Shown piece by piece: positions 36,106 to 44,121 of a stretch of 64,000 nucleotides of DNA. Under the pieces are notes generated by a model. That model had not been told where the DNA came from and ran no database searches. It worked only from the letters and a program-made list of their open reading frames with translations. The position numbers and the translations under genes were made by a program. The stretch comes from Limisphaera sp026417315 (lineage in GTDB: Bacteria > Verrucomicrobiota > Verrucomicrobiia > Limisphaerales > Limisphaeraceae): the NCBI RefSeq assembly GCF_049537125.1, contig NZ_JBMVQY010000001.1, positions 744,001 through 808,000 of the forward strand, read 5' to 3'. Each line of letters starts with the position of its first letter. The stretch's first letter is position 1.

Positions 36106-37111
36106 TCCCACGTCGCATGCCGAGCCCTGCGGCCCGCAAGACCCGGCCGATCTGGCCGGAACCGCGACTTCCTCCCCGTCCCCCAACCCGGTCGCCGGCG
36201 CCGGTGCCCCCCCGGTGCCGGCGGCCTCTTCGGCACCGCGCCATCTTCGGGTCATCGCTTGTGAGATCGCGCTGCGCGAGATTTGCCACCTGGCCGCGCG
36301 GAGTCGAAACCTGCTCGATCTGGAGTTCGTGTCCCAAGGGCTCCACGACCATCCCGCCCGGGGCCGCCTGGAAGTCCAGCGACGGCTGGATGCGGTGCCC
36401 CCGGGAGTCTATGACGCGATTCTCCTGGGCTACGGCCTCTGCGGCCGACTCTTGGAAGGGATCACCGCCCGGCACACGCCCCTGGTGGTCCCGCGAGCCC
36501 ACGACTGTATCACCTTCTTCCTCGGTTCCAAGGAACGGTACCAGAAGGCCTTTTTCCATCGGCCCGGCACGTACTACTTCACGTCCGGCTGGGTGGAATG
36601 CGCGCAAAAACGGTCCCGGGCAGGCTCCGGATCCGCCCTCGCAACCCCGATCCTTTCCCAAGGGGCCACCCTCCCGAACTGGGAGGCCTGGACTCGACAG
36701 CACGGAGAGAGCAAGGCCAGAGCCCTGATGGAGGTCCTCCGGGAATGGACCGCCCACTACACCCACGGGGTGCTCATCGAATTCGATTTCACCCGATCGC
36801 TCGGTCTGGCCGCGCAGGTGCGAGCCATTTGCGCACGTCAAGGGTGGCAGTTCGAGGAATGGGAAGGGGACCTCGGCCTGCTCCACCGCTGGCTCGAGGG
36901 TGATTGGCGTCCGGAAGAATTCCTGATGGTGCCGCCGGGCCATCGAATTGTTGCAACTTTCGACGAGGACATCGTCCGTGCCGAACCCGTTACGGAACCC
37001 GGGGCGGATGTGACCCACGGTGGAGCGGCTGCTGTCGGCGTAAGCGGCTCCAGCGCAACAGCGCAGCGGCGGGAAGACCAGCCTGCAACCGGGGGTCCCG
37101 CTGGATTTTGA
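36092..37111 (+). CDS. DUF1638 domain-containing protein
   Basis: A 339-residue soluble protein. After a Pro/Ala-rich N-terminal 50 residues comes a domain beginning LRVIACEIALREICHLA. It has the family pattern GLHDHPARGRLEVQRRLD, DAILLGYGLCGRLLEG and PRAHDCITFFLGSKERYQK, which I recognise as DUF1638. That family is found beside corrinoid methyltransferases in other organisms; no such partner is visible here. Three cysteines (CE, GLCG, DCI) lie at family positions and could bind a metal. The tail after about residue 300 is low complexity. The ATG at 36092 lies inside the end of the prepilin-like gene, so translation may be coupled. Confidence 0.8.
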   Translation: MQVSDPTSHAEPCGPQDPADLAGTATSSPSPNPVAGAGAPPVPAASSAPRHLRVIACEIALREICHLAARSRNLLDLEFVSQGLHDHPARGRLEVQRRLDAVPPGVYDAILLGYGLCGRLLEGITARHTPLVVPRAHDCITFFLGSKERYQKAFFHRPGTYYFTSGWVECAQKRSRAGSGSALATPILSQGATLPNWEAWTRQHGESKARALMEVLREWTAHYTHGVLIEFDFTRSLGLAAQVRAICARQGWQFEEWEGDLGLLHRWLEGDWRPEEFLMVPPGHRIVATFDEDIVRAEPVTEPGADVTHGGAAAVGVSGSSATAQRREDQPATGGPAGF

Positions 37112-37137
37112 ACGTTCCGGCGGCTCGTCCGTCTAAC
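37108..37137 (+). promoter_or_regulatory. possible promoter of the structured RNA
   Basis: TTGAAC (37108-37113) and TCTAAC (37132-37137) with an 18-base spacer; each matches four of six consensus bases. A start near 37144 would give an RNA of about 175 bases ending at the terminator. It overlaps the stop codon of the DUF1638 gene. Confidence 0.3.
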
Positions 37138-37143
37138 TGATTG

Positions 37144-37320
37144 AACGGCGCGAAAGACTTCGCTGTTCGCTTAGGGTTGGTATAGAGGTTTTACTTGTGG
37201 TGCGGTGCGAACAGCGACCCTCCAAGTTGGCCGCACCACCCTTCTGAGCGCCGGGGTGACGGCGTCGAAACCTCATCACCACTTGAGCCGGGAAACCTTC
37301 CCGGCTCTCGTCTTTTCTTT
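37144..37320 (+). ncRNA. candidate structured RNA with H-type pseudoknot and terminator
   Basis: Read by eye, the strand folds into nested and knotted helices. S1 pairs 37160-37170 with 37207-37217 (11 bp, perfect). S2 pairs 37197-37205 with 37231-37239 (9 bp, perfect). Only base 37206 lies between S1's 3' strand and S2's 5' strand, so S1 and S2 form an H-type pseudoknot. A 7-bp helix (37185-37191 with 37268-37274) closes a junction that also holds a 6-bp hairpin (37248-37253 with 37260-37265). A terminator hairpin follows at 37285-37307. I know no Rfam family that fits; it is not tmRNA, 6S, SRP or RNase P RNA. It could be a small RNA or a structured 3' UTR of the DUF1638 gene. Confidence 0.5.
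37285..37317 (+). terminator. intrinsic terminator
   Basis: A perfect 10-bp stem GAGCCGGGAA / TTCCCGGCTC with an ACC loop (37285-37307), followed by TCGTCTTTTC. It is the clearest rho-independent terminator in the window. It ends either the DUF1638 transcript or the separate RNA. Confidence 0.7.
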
Positions 37321-37602
37321 GGATGGCCGGGGATCCTTCTTGGCCAGCTTCTTGCCCATTCTTGCCCGATTCATCGGTCGCGGAATGACCAGCGGCCTCC
37401 GGACCTCCGAGGAAGCCCGGTCTCGGAGGCTTTCGAAGGCCCTAGGTTCCCCCACGGCCCGGTCCATTTGGCCACCGAGCAGCACCAACCCGGTGAGGCA
37501 ACTCAGCACTCGGGAACCCTCCCAAGCCGGGAGCAACGAGGCGCCGCGAGCGTTTTGTGACCGGCTTCCCCGCCCGCGGAAGACCGCATCGCATCCGCCC
37601 CT
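37321..37602. other. convergent intergenic region before mpl
   Basis: No supported gene. On the minus strand a short basic frame at about 37276-37377 (MNRARMGKKLAKKDPRPSKE and further) is open and could encode a 33-residue peptide, but its end overlaps the terminator stem and no Shine-Dalgarno is clear. Confidence 0.3.
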
Positions 37603-39057
37603 CTAGTGGCCGCGGCCGCGGGCTCGCTCGAGCGACGCCAGGCCCAGGGCCCGACTCTGGGCCGCCCGGCGGTTCAAACGGTCCAAGAGTTTATCATGGA
37701 TTCCGCCGAACCCTCCATTGCTGAAAACCACCACGACGTCACCGCCTTCCGCGTGGCGCACCACATGCGAAACAATCGCGTCCACGTCGGGTAAATAAGC
37801 CGCCGTCTTTCCCCGGGCTTGCAAATCCGCAATCAGTTGTTCCGGATTCAACCGTTCTTCGGGGGGCAATTGTTCCAGACGCGCGACCTGGGCGACCACC
37901 ACGCAATCGGCTCCCGCAAAGGACTCCGCGAGCTCCTTTTGAAAGACACGGCGTCGGGTCGTGTTACTGCGCGGTTCGAAAATGGCCCACAGACGCTGTC
38001 GCGGATACTTCAGCCGCAGCGCCGCCAGGGTTTCCCGAATGGCCGTCGGATGGTGCCCAAAGTCGTCCACCACGGTCACGCCGTCGGCGACCCCTCGCAC
38101 TTCCATGCGACGGCGCACACCGAGGAAGGTGTCGAAGGCGGCCTGGATTTGTTTGTTCGAGAGGCCGTAGTGCTTGGCGCAGGCGACCACGGCCAGCGCA
38201 TTTCGCACATTGAACTCGCCCGGGAGATTCAGGTGGAACCGATAGCTGGGCAGCTCAAACGTACTGGCGCCGGCTCCCAACTGGACATTGAAGGCACGGA
38301 CCGCGTTGTGTTCGCCCAAACCGAACTGGCGGACCGGGCAAAACCGCACATTCAACAGGGGTGCCAGATTCGGATCGTCGCCATTGGCCAGCAGGACCCC
38401 GTTGCGGGGCACGAGGCGGATGAGTTGTTCGAACGAACGCTGGATGGCCGTCAAATCCGGAAAGATGTCGGCATGGTCGTACTCCAGGTTGTTGAGGATC
38501 ACGCACTCCGGCAGGTAGTGAACGAACTTGCTCCGCTTGTCGAAGAAAGCCGTGTCGTACTCGTCGCCTTCGATGATGAACCACTCGCTGTCGGTGAACC
38601 GGCAGCCGCGCTGAAAATTCAGGGGCAACCCCCCGATGAGGAAGCCCGGCTTCAACCCGTTGACCTCGAAGACCCAGGCCAGCAGCGCCGTGGTGGTGGT
38701 TTTGCCGTGCGTGCCCGCCACCACGATGGTGCGTTTGCCGCGCAGGAACTGCTCCCGCAGCAGCTCCGGCAGAGAACAGTACCGAAGCCTGTGCTCCAGG
38801 CAGTATTCCGCCTCCGGGTTGCCCCGGGAAATCGCATTGCCGATAACCACCAGGTCCGGCCGATGCGCCAGATTGGCCTCGGCATAGCCCGACATGACCT
38901 CGATGCCGTGCTCCGCCAGAAAGGTGGACATCGGCGGATAGGCATTCTGGTCCGAGCCGGTCACCGTCAGGCCTTGTTCCTTCAAGGCCACGGCCGTGGA
39001 TGCCATCGCCGTCCCACAGATCCCCACAAAATGCACCGAACGAATCGTGCCCCACAT
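37603..39057 (-). CDS. mpl: UDP-N-acetylmuramate:L-alanyl-gamma-D-glutamyl-meso-diaminopimelate ligase
   Basis: Mpl joins recycled murein tripeptide to UDP-MurNAc in cell-wall recycling. The 484-residue Mur ligase has the N-terminal Rossmann motif VHFVGICGTAMAS, the ATP loop VVAGTHGKTTTTALLA, the Mpl-type VILNNLEYDHADIFPDL (which distinguishes it from MurC), and the C-terminal VDDFGHHPTAIRETLAALR. The start at 39057 gives the family length and starts just before the Rossmann fold; the frame is open to 39183. Escherichia coli Mpl is 457 residues. It stands alone, with long gaps on both sides. Confidence 0.95.
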   Translation of the reverse strand: MWGTIRSVHFVGICGTAMASTAVALKEQGLTVTGSDQNAYPPMSTFLAEHGIEVMSGYAEANLAHRPDLVVIGNAISRGNPEAEYCLEHRLRYCSLPELLREQFLRGKRTIVVAGTHGKTTTTALLAWVFEVNGLKPGFLIGGLPLNFQRGCRFTDSEWFIIEGDEYDTAFFDKRSKFVHYLPECVILNNLEYDHADIFPDLTAIQRSFEQLIRLVPRNGVLLANGDDPNLAPLLNVRFCPVRQFGLGEHNAVRAFNVQLGAGASTFELPSYRFHLNLPGEFNVRNALAVVACAKHYGLSNKQIQAAFDTFLGVRRRMEVRGVADGVTVVDDFGHHPTAIRETLAALRLKYPRQRLWAIFEPRSNTTRRRVFQKELAESFAGADCVVVAQVARLEQLPPEERLNPEQLIADLQARGKTAAYLPDVDAIVSHVVRHAEGGDVVVVFSNGGFGGIHDKLLDRLNRRAAQSRALGLASLERARGRGH

Positions 39058-39786
39058 ACGTCCGGGCACTGTAGGCAATTCCGACCCACAGAAAAGCGGG
39101 AAGTGTTTCGGGACCGAAGTTGGCCGGATCCGCACGCGGCTGGGGTGGTTGACCGGTGAGCCTGCCTCTTTTTGGCCGCCCACGGACGACCTTGAGAGGG
39201 CGGGGACTCTTCCTGTGATCCAATCGGAAAGTCAGTGATGCGGGGTCCGCCCTGCCCCGCTGCCGGGCCAATGGATTCTGCCGCCGGTGGGCCGCGCCGC
39301 GGATTTCCGAGGCTGTTTGGGCACAGAGGGCCGGCCGCCGGCGCCCCCGGGCCTCAGAACGGGTCAATCCCTGGGCTACAGGCTTCCAACTGCCAACCGA
39401 GCGCTGCGGCGTTCCTCGGCCCGAGTCGGGTCTTCCGGAACCGGGGCCCACTTCGGTGAATCAGACTACTGGAGTGGATGGGTCCGGACACCGCAACCCT
39501 GCGCCCTCCGGAGCAGGTGGTGTGAAGACGTGTGTCGTCGAAGGACCGCCCTTTCCCACCCACGAGTTGCGCGGGTGGTTTGACGAAAAACCCGGCGCCT
39601 TCTCGCGTCCCGGGAGTGGGTGTGTTCCCCAGCGTCTCTGTAAAGTTCTCGTCGCGGTCGGCGGCGCCCGTGCCTCGAGGCAGGCGGCTCCCTGCGCGTC
39701 CGAGACCTGGCACACACAACAAAAAGCGGCGGTTTCGACCACGCGGGGCACCAAGGCCCCGTGTCCCTGCCCTCCCTTCTATTGCC
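39058..39786. other. intergenic region
   Basis: About 730 bases between the start of mpl and the end of the HD-domain gene. Several open frames overlap each other in different phases and have arginine/proline-rich translations, as expected for non-coding GC-rich DNA. No repeat, tRNA or strong promoter is seen. Confidence 0.4.
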
Positions 39787-40365
39787 TCAGGCCGTCGGGC
39801 CGGGCGGAGCCGCCAGTCCGAGCTCTGCCGCCACCGACTGCATCGCCGCGATGACCTCCGCAATGTGCTCGTCCAGGGTCAGTCCCAGGCCTGCGGCCCC
39901 TTGTTCGATGTCCTCCCGACTGACCCCCGCGGCGAAGGATTTCTGTTTGAGCTTCTTGCGCACACTGGCCGGCGTCAGTCCCTGAAGTCGTTCCGGACGC
40001 ACATACGCGACGGCGGTCAGAAACCCGCACAGTTCGTCCACCGCAAACAGGGCGCGGCGCAAGGGACGGTCCAGGGGATACTCGTCCCGGTTCCAGCGAG
40101 CGTGGGAAAGGATGGCTCCGACCAATTCCTCGTCCAGGCCGCGTTGCCGCAGCACCCGGGCCGCTTCGCGTGTATGGTGGGGAGGCTCGGGAAAACGTTC
40201 GTAGTCCAGGTCATGCAGCAGTCCCACCAGGCCCCAGCGCTCCTCGTCCTCTTGAAAGCGTCGCGCGTAATGGCGCATGGCGGCTTCCACGGCCAGGGCG
40301 TGCTTGCGCAGGGACTCGGAGTGGACCCACTCGTGCAACAGGGCGAGCGCCTCGGTGCGTGTCAT
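39787..40365 (-). CDS. HD-domain (HDIG) phosphohydrolase
   Basis: A 192-residue HD-superfamily protein with the metal-binding His in LRKHALAVEAAM, the HD pair in VGLLHDLDYERFPEPPHHT and a later conserved aspartate (FAVDELCGFLTAVAYVRP). Members hydrolyse phosphate esters of nucleotides or cyclic nucleotides. The protein lacks other domains, so a house-cleaning or small-molecule phosphohydrolase is most likely. It starts 12 bases after the metF stop on the same strand and is likely co-transcribed with it. Confidence 0.9.
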   Translation of the reverse strand: MTRTEALALLHEWVHSESLRKHALAVEAAMRHYARRFQEDEERWGLVGLLHDLDYERFPEPPHHTREAARVLRQRGLDEELVGAILSHARWNRDEYPLDRPLRRALFAVDELCGFLTAVAYVRPERLQGLTPASVRKKLKQKSFAAGVSREDIEQGAAGLGLTLDEHIAEVIAAMQSVAAELGLAAPPGPTA

Positions 40366-40377
40366 GCGCCCAGCATG

Positions 40378-41274
40378 TCACACCAGGCCGAGATTGGCCA
40401 GAATCTGGCGCGTGGACCGCACCCGGTTCAGCGTGTAGAAATGGATGCCGGGGACCCCGCCCCGCAACAGGTCCTGGCACTGTTGCGAGGCGTATTCGAT
40501 GCCAAAGGCAATCGAGCCCTCCTCGTCGTCGGCCAGGGTCTCCAAACGGCTTCGAAGGGGGTCGGGAATCCGGGCCCCGCACAACTGCGTCAGTCGCTGC
40601 ACCTGCTGCAACCCCAGAATGGGTAAAACGCCGGGGAGGATCGGCACGCGCACCCCGAGTCGCGTCAGGTAATCCCGGAATTCCCAGAAGTCGGCGTTGT
40701 CAAAGAAGAGCTGCGTGATCACCAGATCCGCCCCCGCATCGATCTTGGCCTTCAAATACCGCCAGTCGGCGTACTTGCCCTCCGCACAGGCGGGATGACC
40801 CTCGGGGAAGCCGGCCACCCCGATGCAAAAGTCGCCCATCTCCCGCAGCAATCGCACCAGTTGCCACGCGTGCGTGAAGCCGCCGGGCGGGGGCGTGAAT
40901 TCCCGGGCGCCGGCGGGTGGATCCCCGCGCAAGGCCAGGATGTTGACGATGCCACGCGCCCGGGCCTGACGAATGATCTCCCGCAACTGCTCGACCGTCG
41001 AGCCGACGCAGGTCAGATGCGCCATGCTGGGCAGCCCGTAGCGCCGCTGGATGGTCTCCACGATGGCCAGGGTTTTGTCGCGGGTACTGCCACCGGCGCC
41101 ATAGGTCACCGAACAAAAGTCCGGTTTCAGGGCGGCCAATTGGGGCAGTGTGACGTCGAAAAATGTGCGTTCGCCTTCCTCGGTTTTCGGCGGGAAGAAT
41201 TCGAAGGAGACCGCAGCGCGGCGTTGCGCCTGGCGCTGCGCCAACACATCCCGGATCAAGAGGGGTCCGTGCAT
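40378..41274 (-). CDS. metF: 5,10-methylenetetrahydrofolate reductase
   Basis: MetF makes 5-methyl-THF for methionine synthesis using FAD and NADH. The 298-residue TIM-barrel protein has the conserved VSFEFFPPKTEEGE, VTYGAGGSTRDKTL, HLTCVGST, ILALRGDPP and QLFFDNADFW segments, which hold the flavin- and folate-binding residues. The length is that of bacterial MetF. The ATG at 41274 places SFEFFPP near residue 23. It lies between ilvC (upstream on the same strand, 193 bases) and the HD-domain gene (12 bases downstream). Confidence 0.97.
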   Translation of the reverse strand: MHGPLLIRDVLAQRQAQRRAAVSFEFFPPKTEEGERTFFDVTLPQLAALKPDFCSVTYGAGGSTRDKTLAIVETIQRRYGLPSMAHLTCVGSTVEQLREIIRQARARGIVNILALRGDPPAGAREFTPPPGGFTHAWQLVRLLREMGDFCIGVAGFPEGHPACAEGKYADWRYLKAKIDAGADLVITQLFFDNADFWEFRDYLTRLGVRVPILPGVLPILGLQQVQRLTQLCGARIPDPLRSRLETLADDEEGSIAFGIEYASQQCQDLLRGGVPGIHFYTLNRVRSTRQILANLGLV

Positions 41275-41467
41275 GGCGGGCCAAGTTGGTCGCGGTGAAC
41301 CGGGATTTCAAGCCCGTGCCTTGTCGCGTCCCGAGCGCGCCGCAGACCGCGCGGGGGATCCACGGGTTCGCGGACCTCGGCCCCGGCCCGGGAAACGACA
41401 GAACCTCGGCGCCGGCGCGGGAAAGCCGCGCACCGCCGCCGGCGTGCCCCGGCCGAGTGCGGGAGTT

Positions 41468-42565
41468 TCAGTTGCTGGCGCGGCCGGCGATGCCCTTGAC
41501 GCCCTTGCCGAGCTTGCGCGCAGGTTCCTTGGGCCGCAGGGCGCGGACCGCAGCGCCCGCCCGCCACATTTCGGAATCCCGCATGGCGTTCAGCTCTTTT
41601 TGGAGCTGTTCCTGGTAATCGGGTCGGCCGCAGGCCTGCAAGACGCGGCGCGCCTCTTTGCCGGTGCGCACTCGCTCGTAAAGCTCCTTGAACACCGGCA
41701 ACACGGCCTTTTTGAAACGCGGTTTCCAGTCCAGCGCCCCTCGCTGAGCGGTGGCGGAGCAGTTGGCGTACATCCAGTCCATGCCTTTCTCATCGACCAG
41801 GCGGATGAGCGACTGCGTCAACTCCTCCACGGTTTCGTTGAACGCTTCGCTGGGTGTGTGGCCATGGGCACGCAACACCTCGTACTGGGCTTCCATGATC
41901 CCGGCCAGGGCACCCATGAGCACTCCCCGCTCCCCGGTCAAATCACTGAATACCTCGTGTTCAAAGGTGGTGGGGAACAGGTAGCCCGAACCGATGCCAA
42001 TCCCCAGGGCCAGGCAACGTTCCCGGGCACGGCCCGTGTAGTCCTGGGCCACCGCGAAGCTGGAGTTGATCCCGGCGCCGCTGAGGAAATTTCGCCGCAC
42101 GGACGTGCCGGAACCTTTGGGCGCCACCATGATCACGTCCACGAACGGCGGCGGGACCACGCCGGTCAGCTTTTGATACACAATGGCGAAGCCGTGCGAG
42201 AAATACAGGGCATCCCCCTCCTTCAGCCGCGGCTTTACCACCGGCCAGATCTCCTTTTGCACCGCATCCGCCACCAGCAACTGAATGATTGTGCCGCGCT
42301 CGACCGCCTCCGGAATGTCAAAGAGGGTCTTGCCCGGCTTCCAACCGTCCTCCTGTGCGCGTTTCCAGCCCTTGCCGTCCGAACGGCTTCCGACAATGAC
42401 GCGAAAGCCGTTGTCCTTGAGGTTCAACGCCTGGGCCGGCCCCTGGACGCCGTAGCCAATGACGGCAATCGTTTCGTCCTTGAGGATTTTGCGGGCTTTG
42501 GCCAGCGGGAACTCCTTGCGCGTGATGACCTCTTCGATCGTTCCGCCAAAATCAATCTTCGCCAT
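41468..42565 (-). CDS. ilvC: ketol-acid reductoisomerase
   Basis: IlvC converts acetolactate or acetohydroxybutyrate with NADPH and magnesium in valine/isoleucine synthesis. The 365-residue class I-type enzyme has the Rossmann motif VIGYGVQGPAQALNLKDNG, the phosphate-binding loop SRSDGKGWKRA, and the metal site in the C-terminal knotted domain (SDLTGERGVLMGALAGIMEA; EALRA-type helix EVLRAHGHTPSEAFNETVEE). The ATG at 42565 has a clear GAGGAA Shine-Dalgarno; a longer frame upstream looks non-coding. It follows ilvN on the same strand after 91 bases. Confidence 0.97.
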   Translation of the reverse strand: MAKIDFGGTIEEVITRKEFPLAKARKILKDETIAVIGYGVQGPAQALNLKDNGFRVIVGSRSDGKGWKRAQEDGWKPGKTLFDIPEAVERGTIIQLLVADAVQKEIWPVVKPRLKEGDALYFSHGFAIVYQKLTGVVPPPFVDVIMVAPKGSGTSVRRNFLSGAGINSSFAVAQDYTGRARERCLALGIGIGSGYLFPTTFEHEVFSDLTGERGVLMGALAGIMEAQYEVLRAHGHTPSEAFNETVEELTQSLIRLVDEKGMDWMYANCSATAQRGALDWKPRFKKAVLPVFKELYERVRTGKEARRVLQACGRPDYQEQLQKELNAMRDSEMWRAGAAVRALRPKEPARKLGKGVKGIAGRASN

Positions 42566-42656
42566 ACGTGGGTTCCTCGATGTTGCGATGGTTCTTGTGG
42601 GACCTCCCGGGTGCCGAACGGGATCCAGGCGCCGCGGCACCCGTCCTTCCGGGCCT

Positions 42657-43130
42657 TCAGTTCCGCGGCATGGCCACCCGGCCGGTCCGCGTCAGATCGA
42701 GAATGCCAAAGGCCTTCATCAACTCGATGAATTTCTCCACCTTGCTCTCGTCGCCTGTCACCTCGATGGTCAGGCTCTGGGGTTGCACGTCCACGATCTT
42801 GGCCCGGAAAATGTCCGTAATCTGCATCACCTCGGCGCGGGAAGTGGAATCCACCCGCACCTTCACCAGGACCAGCTCGCGGTCCACGAACTCGCCCTCG
42901 CGAAAGTCACGGACCTCGATCACGTCCGGCAGTTTCTGCAACTGCTTCACAATCTGTTCCAACGTGGCATCGTCCCCGCGGGTGACGATGGTCATGCGCG
43001 AGGCGGTGGCGTCCTGGGTCGGCGCCACATTGAGACTGTCAATGTTGTAACCGCGGCCACTGAACAACCCGGCCACCCGGGTCAGCACGCCAAACCGGTT
43101 TTCCACCAGCACGGAAATCGTGTGTCGCAT
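42657..43130 (-). CDS. ilvN: acetolactate synthase small (regulatory) subunit
   Basis: The regulatory partner of acetohydroxyacid synthase, which binds valine for feedback control. The 157-residue protein has an N-terminal ACT domain (HTISVLVENRFGVLTRVAGL, FSGRGYNIDSLNVAPTQD) and the second half VDVQPQSLTIEVTGDESKVEKFIE. Its place directly before ilvC is usual. The catalytic subunit ilvB, normally just upstream, is absent from the window; upstream there is 1 kb of repeat-containing DNA instead. Start ATG at 43130 begins at the ACT domain. Confidence 0.96.
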   Translation of the reverse strand: MRHTISVLVENRFGVLTRVAGLFSGRGYNIDSLNVAPTQDATASRMTIVTRGDDATLEQIVKQLQKLPDVIEVRDFREGEFVDRELVLVKVRVDSTSRAEVMQITDIFRAKIVDVQPQSLTIEVTGDESKVEKFIELMKAFGILDLTRTGRVAMPRN

Positions 43131-44121
43131 ACGCCTGGCCGGTCCTTTCTTGACCGGGCTTCCAGCTTAGTCCGGTCCGACACAGCGGGTCAAATTGTGT
43201 TTCGCAGCAGCACGTTGGTCGGGGGAACTCAGGTTTTGAACACCCCCGACAAGCTCGCCAGCGTTTCGCAATCCCCCAAGGGTGAGCCTGGGAAAACGGA
43301 ATCCCTCGGGATTCATGCATCCAGGGCTCCAACGCCGAAACGCGCCCCCCGCTGTCCACTGGATCGCACGGGCCCATCCACGCCCCCCACGGCGCAGCCC
43401 GTCCGACAGCCCCAGGCCGCGGGCCGAGCACCCCGTCCCGCAAACTCGCCGTGCCCTGAAAGGGCGCCACCCGATGCCCCCATCGCAAAGGTTGGGCACG
43501 CTACATTGAACTCCGCCCCTTCAGGGCGGCGTGAATCTGGTTTGGCTGCCCACCCGGAGCGTTGCCCTGGGCTGATGAATCCTTGCTCCGCTGGGGCGGA
43601 CACACGGCGCGCTGCCGAGGGGAGCCATGGATCTGGGATCGCACAGTGCGCCGTCGTGCTCGGCCCGCGCCCTGGGCTGGCGCCTGCTCGGCTGGGCAAA
43701 CCTACAGCACTCCGGGGGACGCGAAACCTTTTTCGATCCTTGACGGCCTTGGAGGAAATGGCTTTGCCAAGGGCTGCTTGGGAGGACTGTCGCTCGCAGC
43801 GGCGGCGCACTCAGGGCCCTGGGTGCCGCGGATCCGCTGTACGGCGCATTGCCGGTTTTGCCCGGCTCCAAAAGCTCGGCGGAATCTGAGTGTCCTCGGA
43901 AGGGAAAGGCCGATGGAAAAGGCCCTTCCTTTGGGATTCCCGGGTCCGGAGTTCAATACGGAACCGCGCCCCTGTGCGTTCGGAGCCGATTCTTTGCCGC
44001 GGGCATCGACACCGGAAGCAAGCGACCCGGCCCGGTCTCGATTGGGGATTGCTCCGGAGTTGCGGGAATCGCCCTGCAGCCCTCCGACTCCGTAAGGTTT
44101 GCTTTTCCCACCAGTCGGCGC
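43131..44121. other. 1 kb repeat-containing intergenic region
   Basis: No supported gene between ilvN and the divergent alcohol dehydrogenase. The middle (43453-43600) holds short hairpin repeats described separately, and 43900-43940 holds an imperfect inverted repeat (GGAAGGG... GGCC ... GGCC CTTCC). Open frames here differ in phase and have no protein-like patterns. Confidence 0.45.
43453..43600. repeat. cluster of short palindromic repeats
   Basis: GCCCT-GAA-AGGGC at 43453-43465; an inverted relative CCGCCC-CTTCA-GGGCGG at 43513-43529; GCCC-T-GGGC at 43564-43572; and TCCGC-TGGG-GCGGA at 43587-43600. The CCCTGAA core of the first is the reverse complement of the TTCAGGG of the second. Such CCCTGAAAGGGCG / GCCCTGGGC units recur in Verrucomicrobia and Planctomycetes genomes, as I recall. 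Confidence 0.55.

Noticed and set aside
37185..37274. Possible hammerhead ribozyme (CTGA ... GAAA in a three-way junction)
   Set aside because: The topology fits, but the core reads CTGAGCG instead of CTGAnGA; the invariant G8 and A9 positions are wrong, so cleavage activity is not expected.
39354..39863. 169-codon minus-strand frame overlapping the HD-domain gene
   Set aside because: Arginine/serine-rich translation and overlap with a genuine gene in a different frame.
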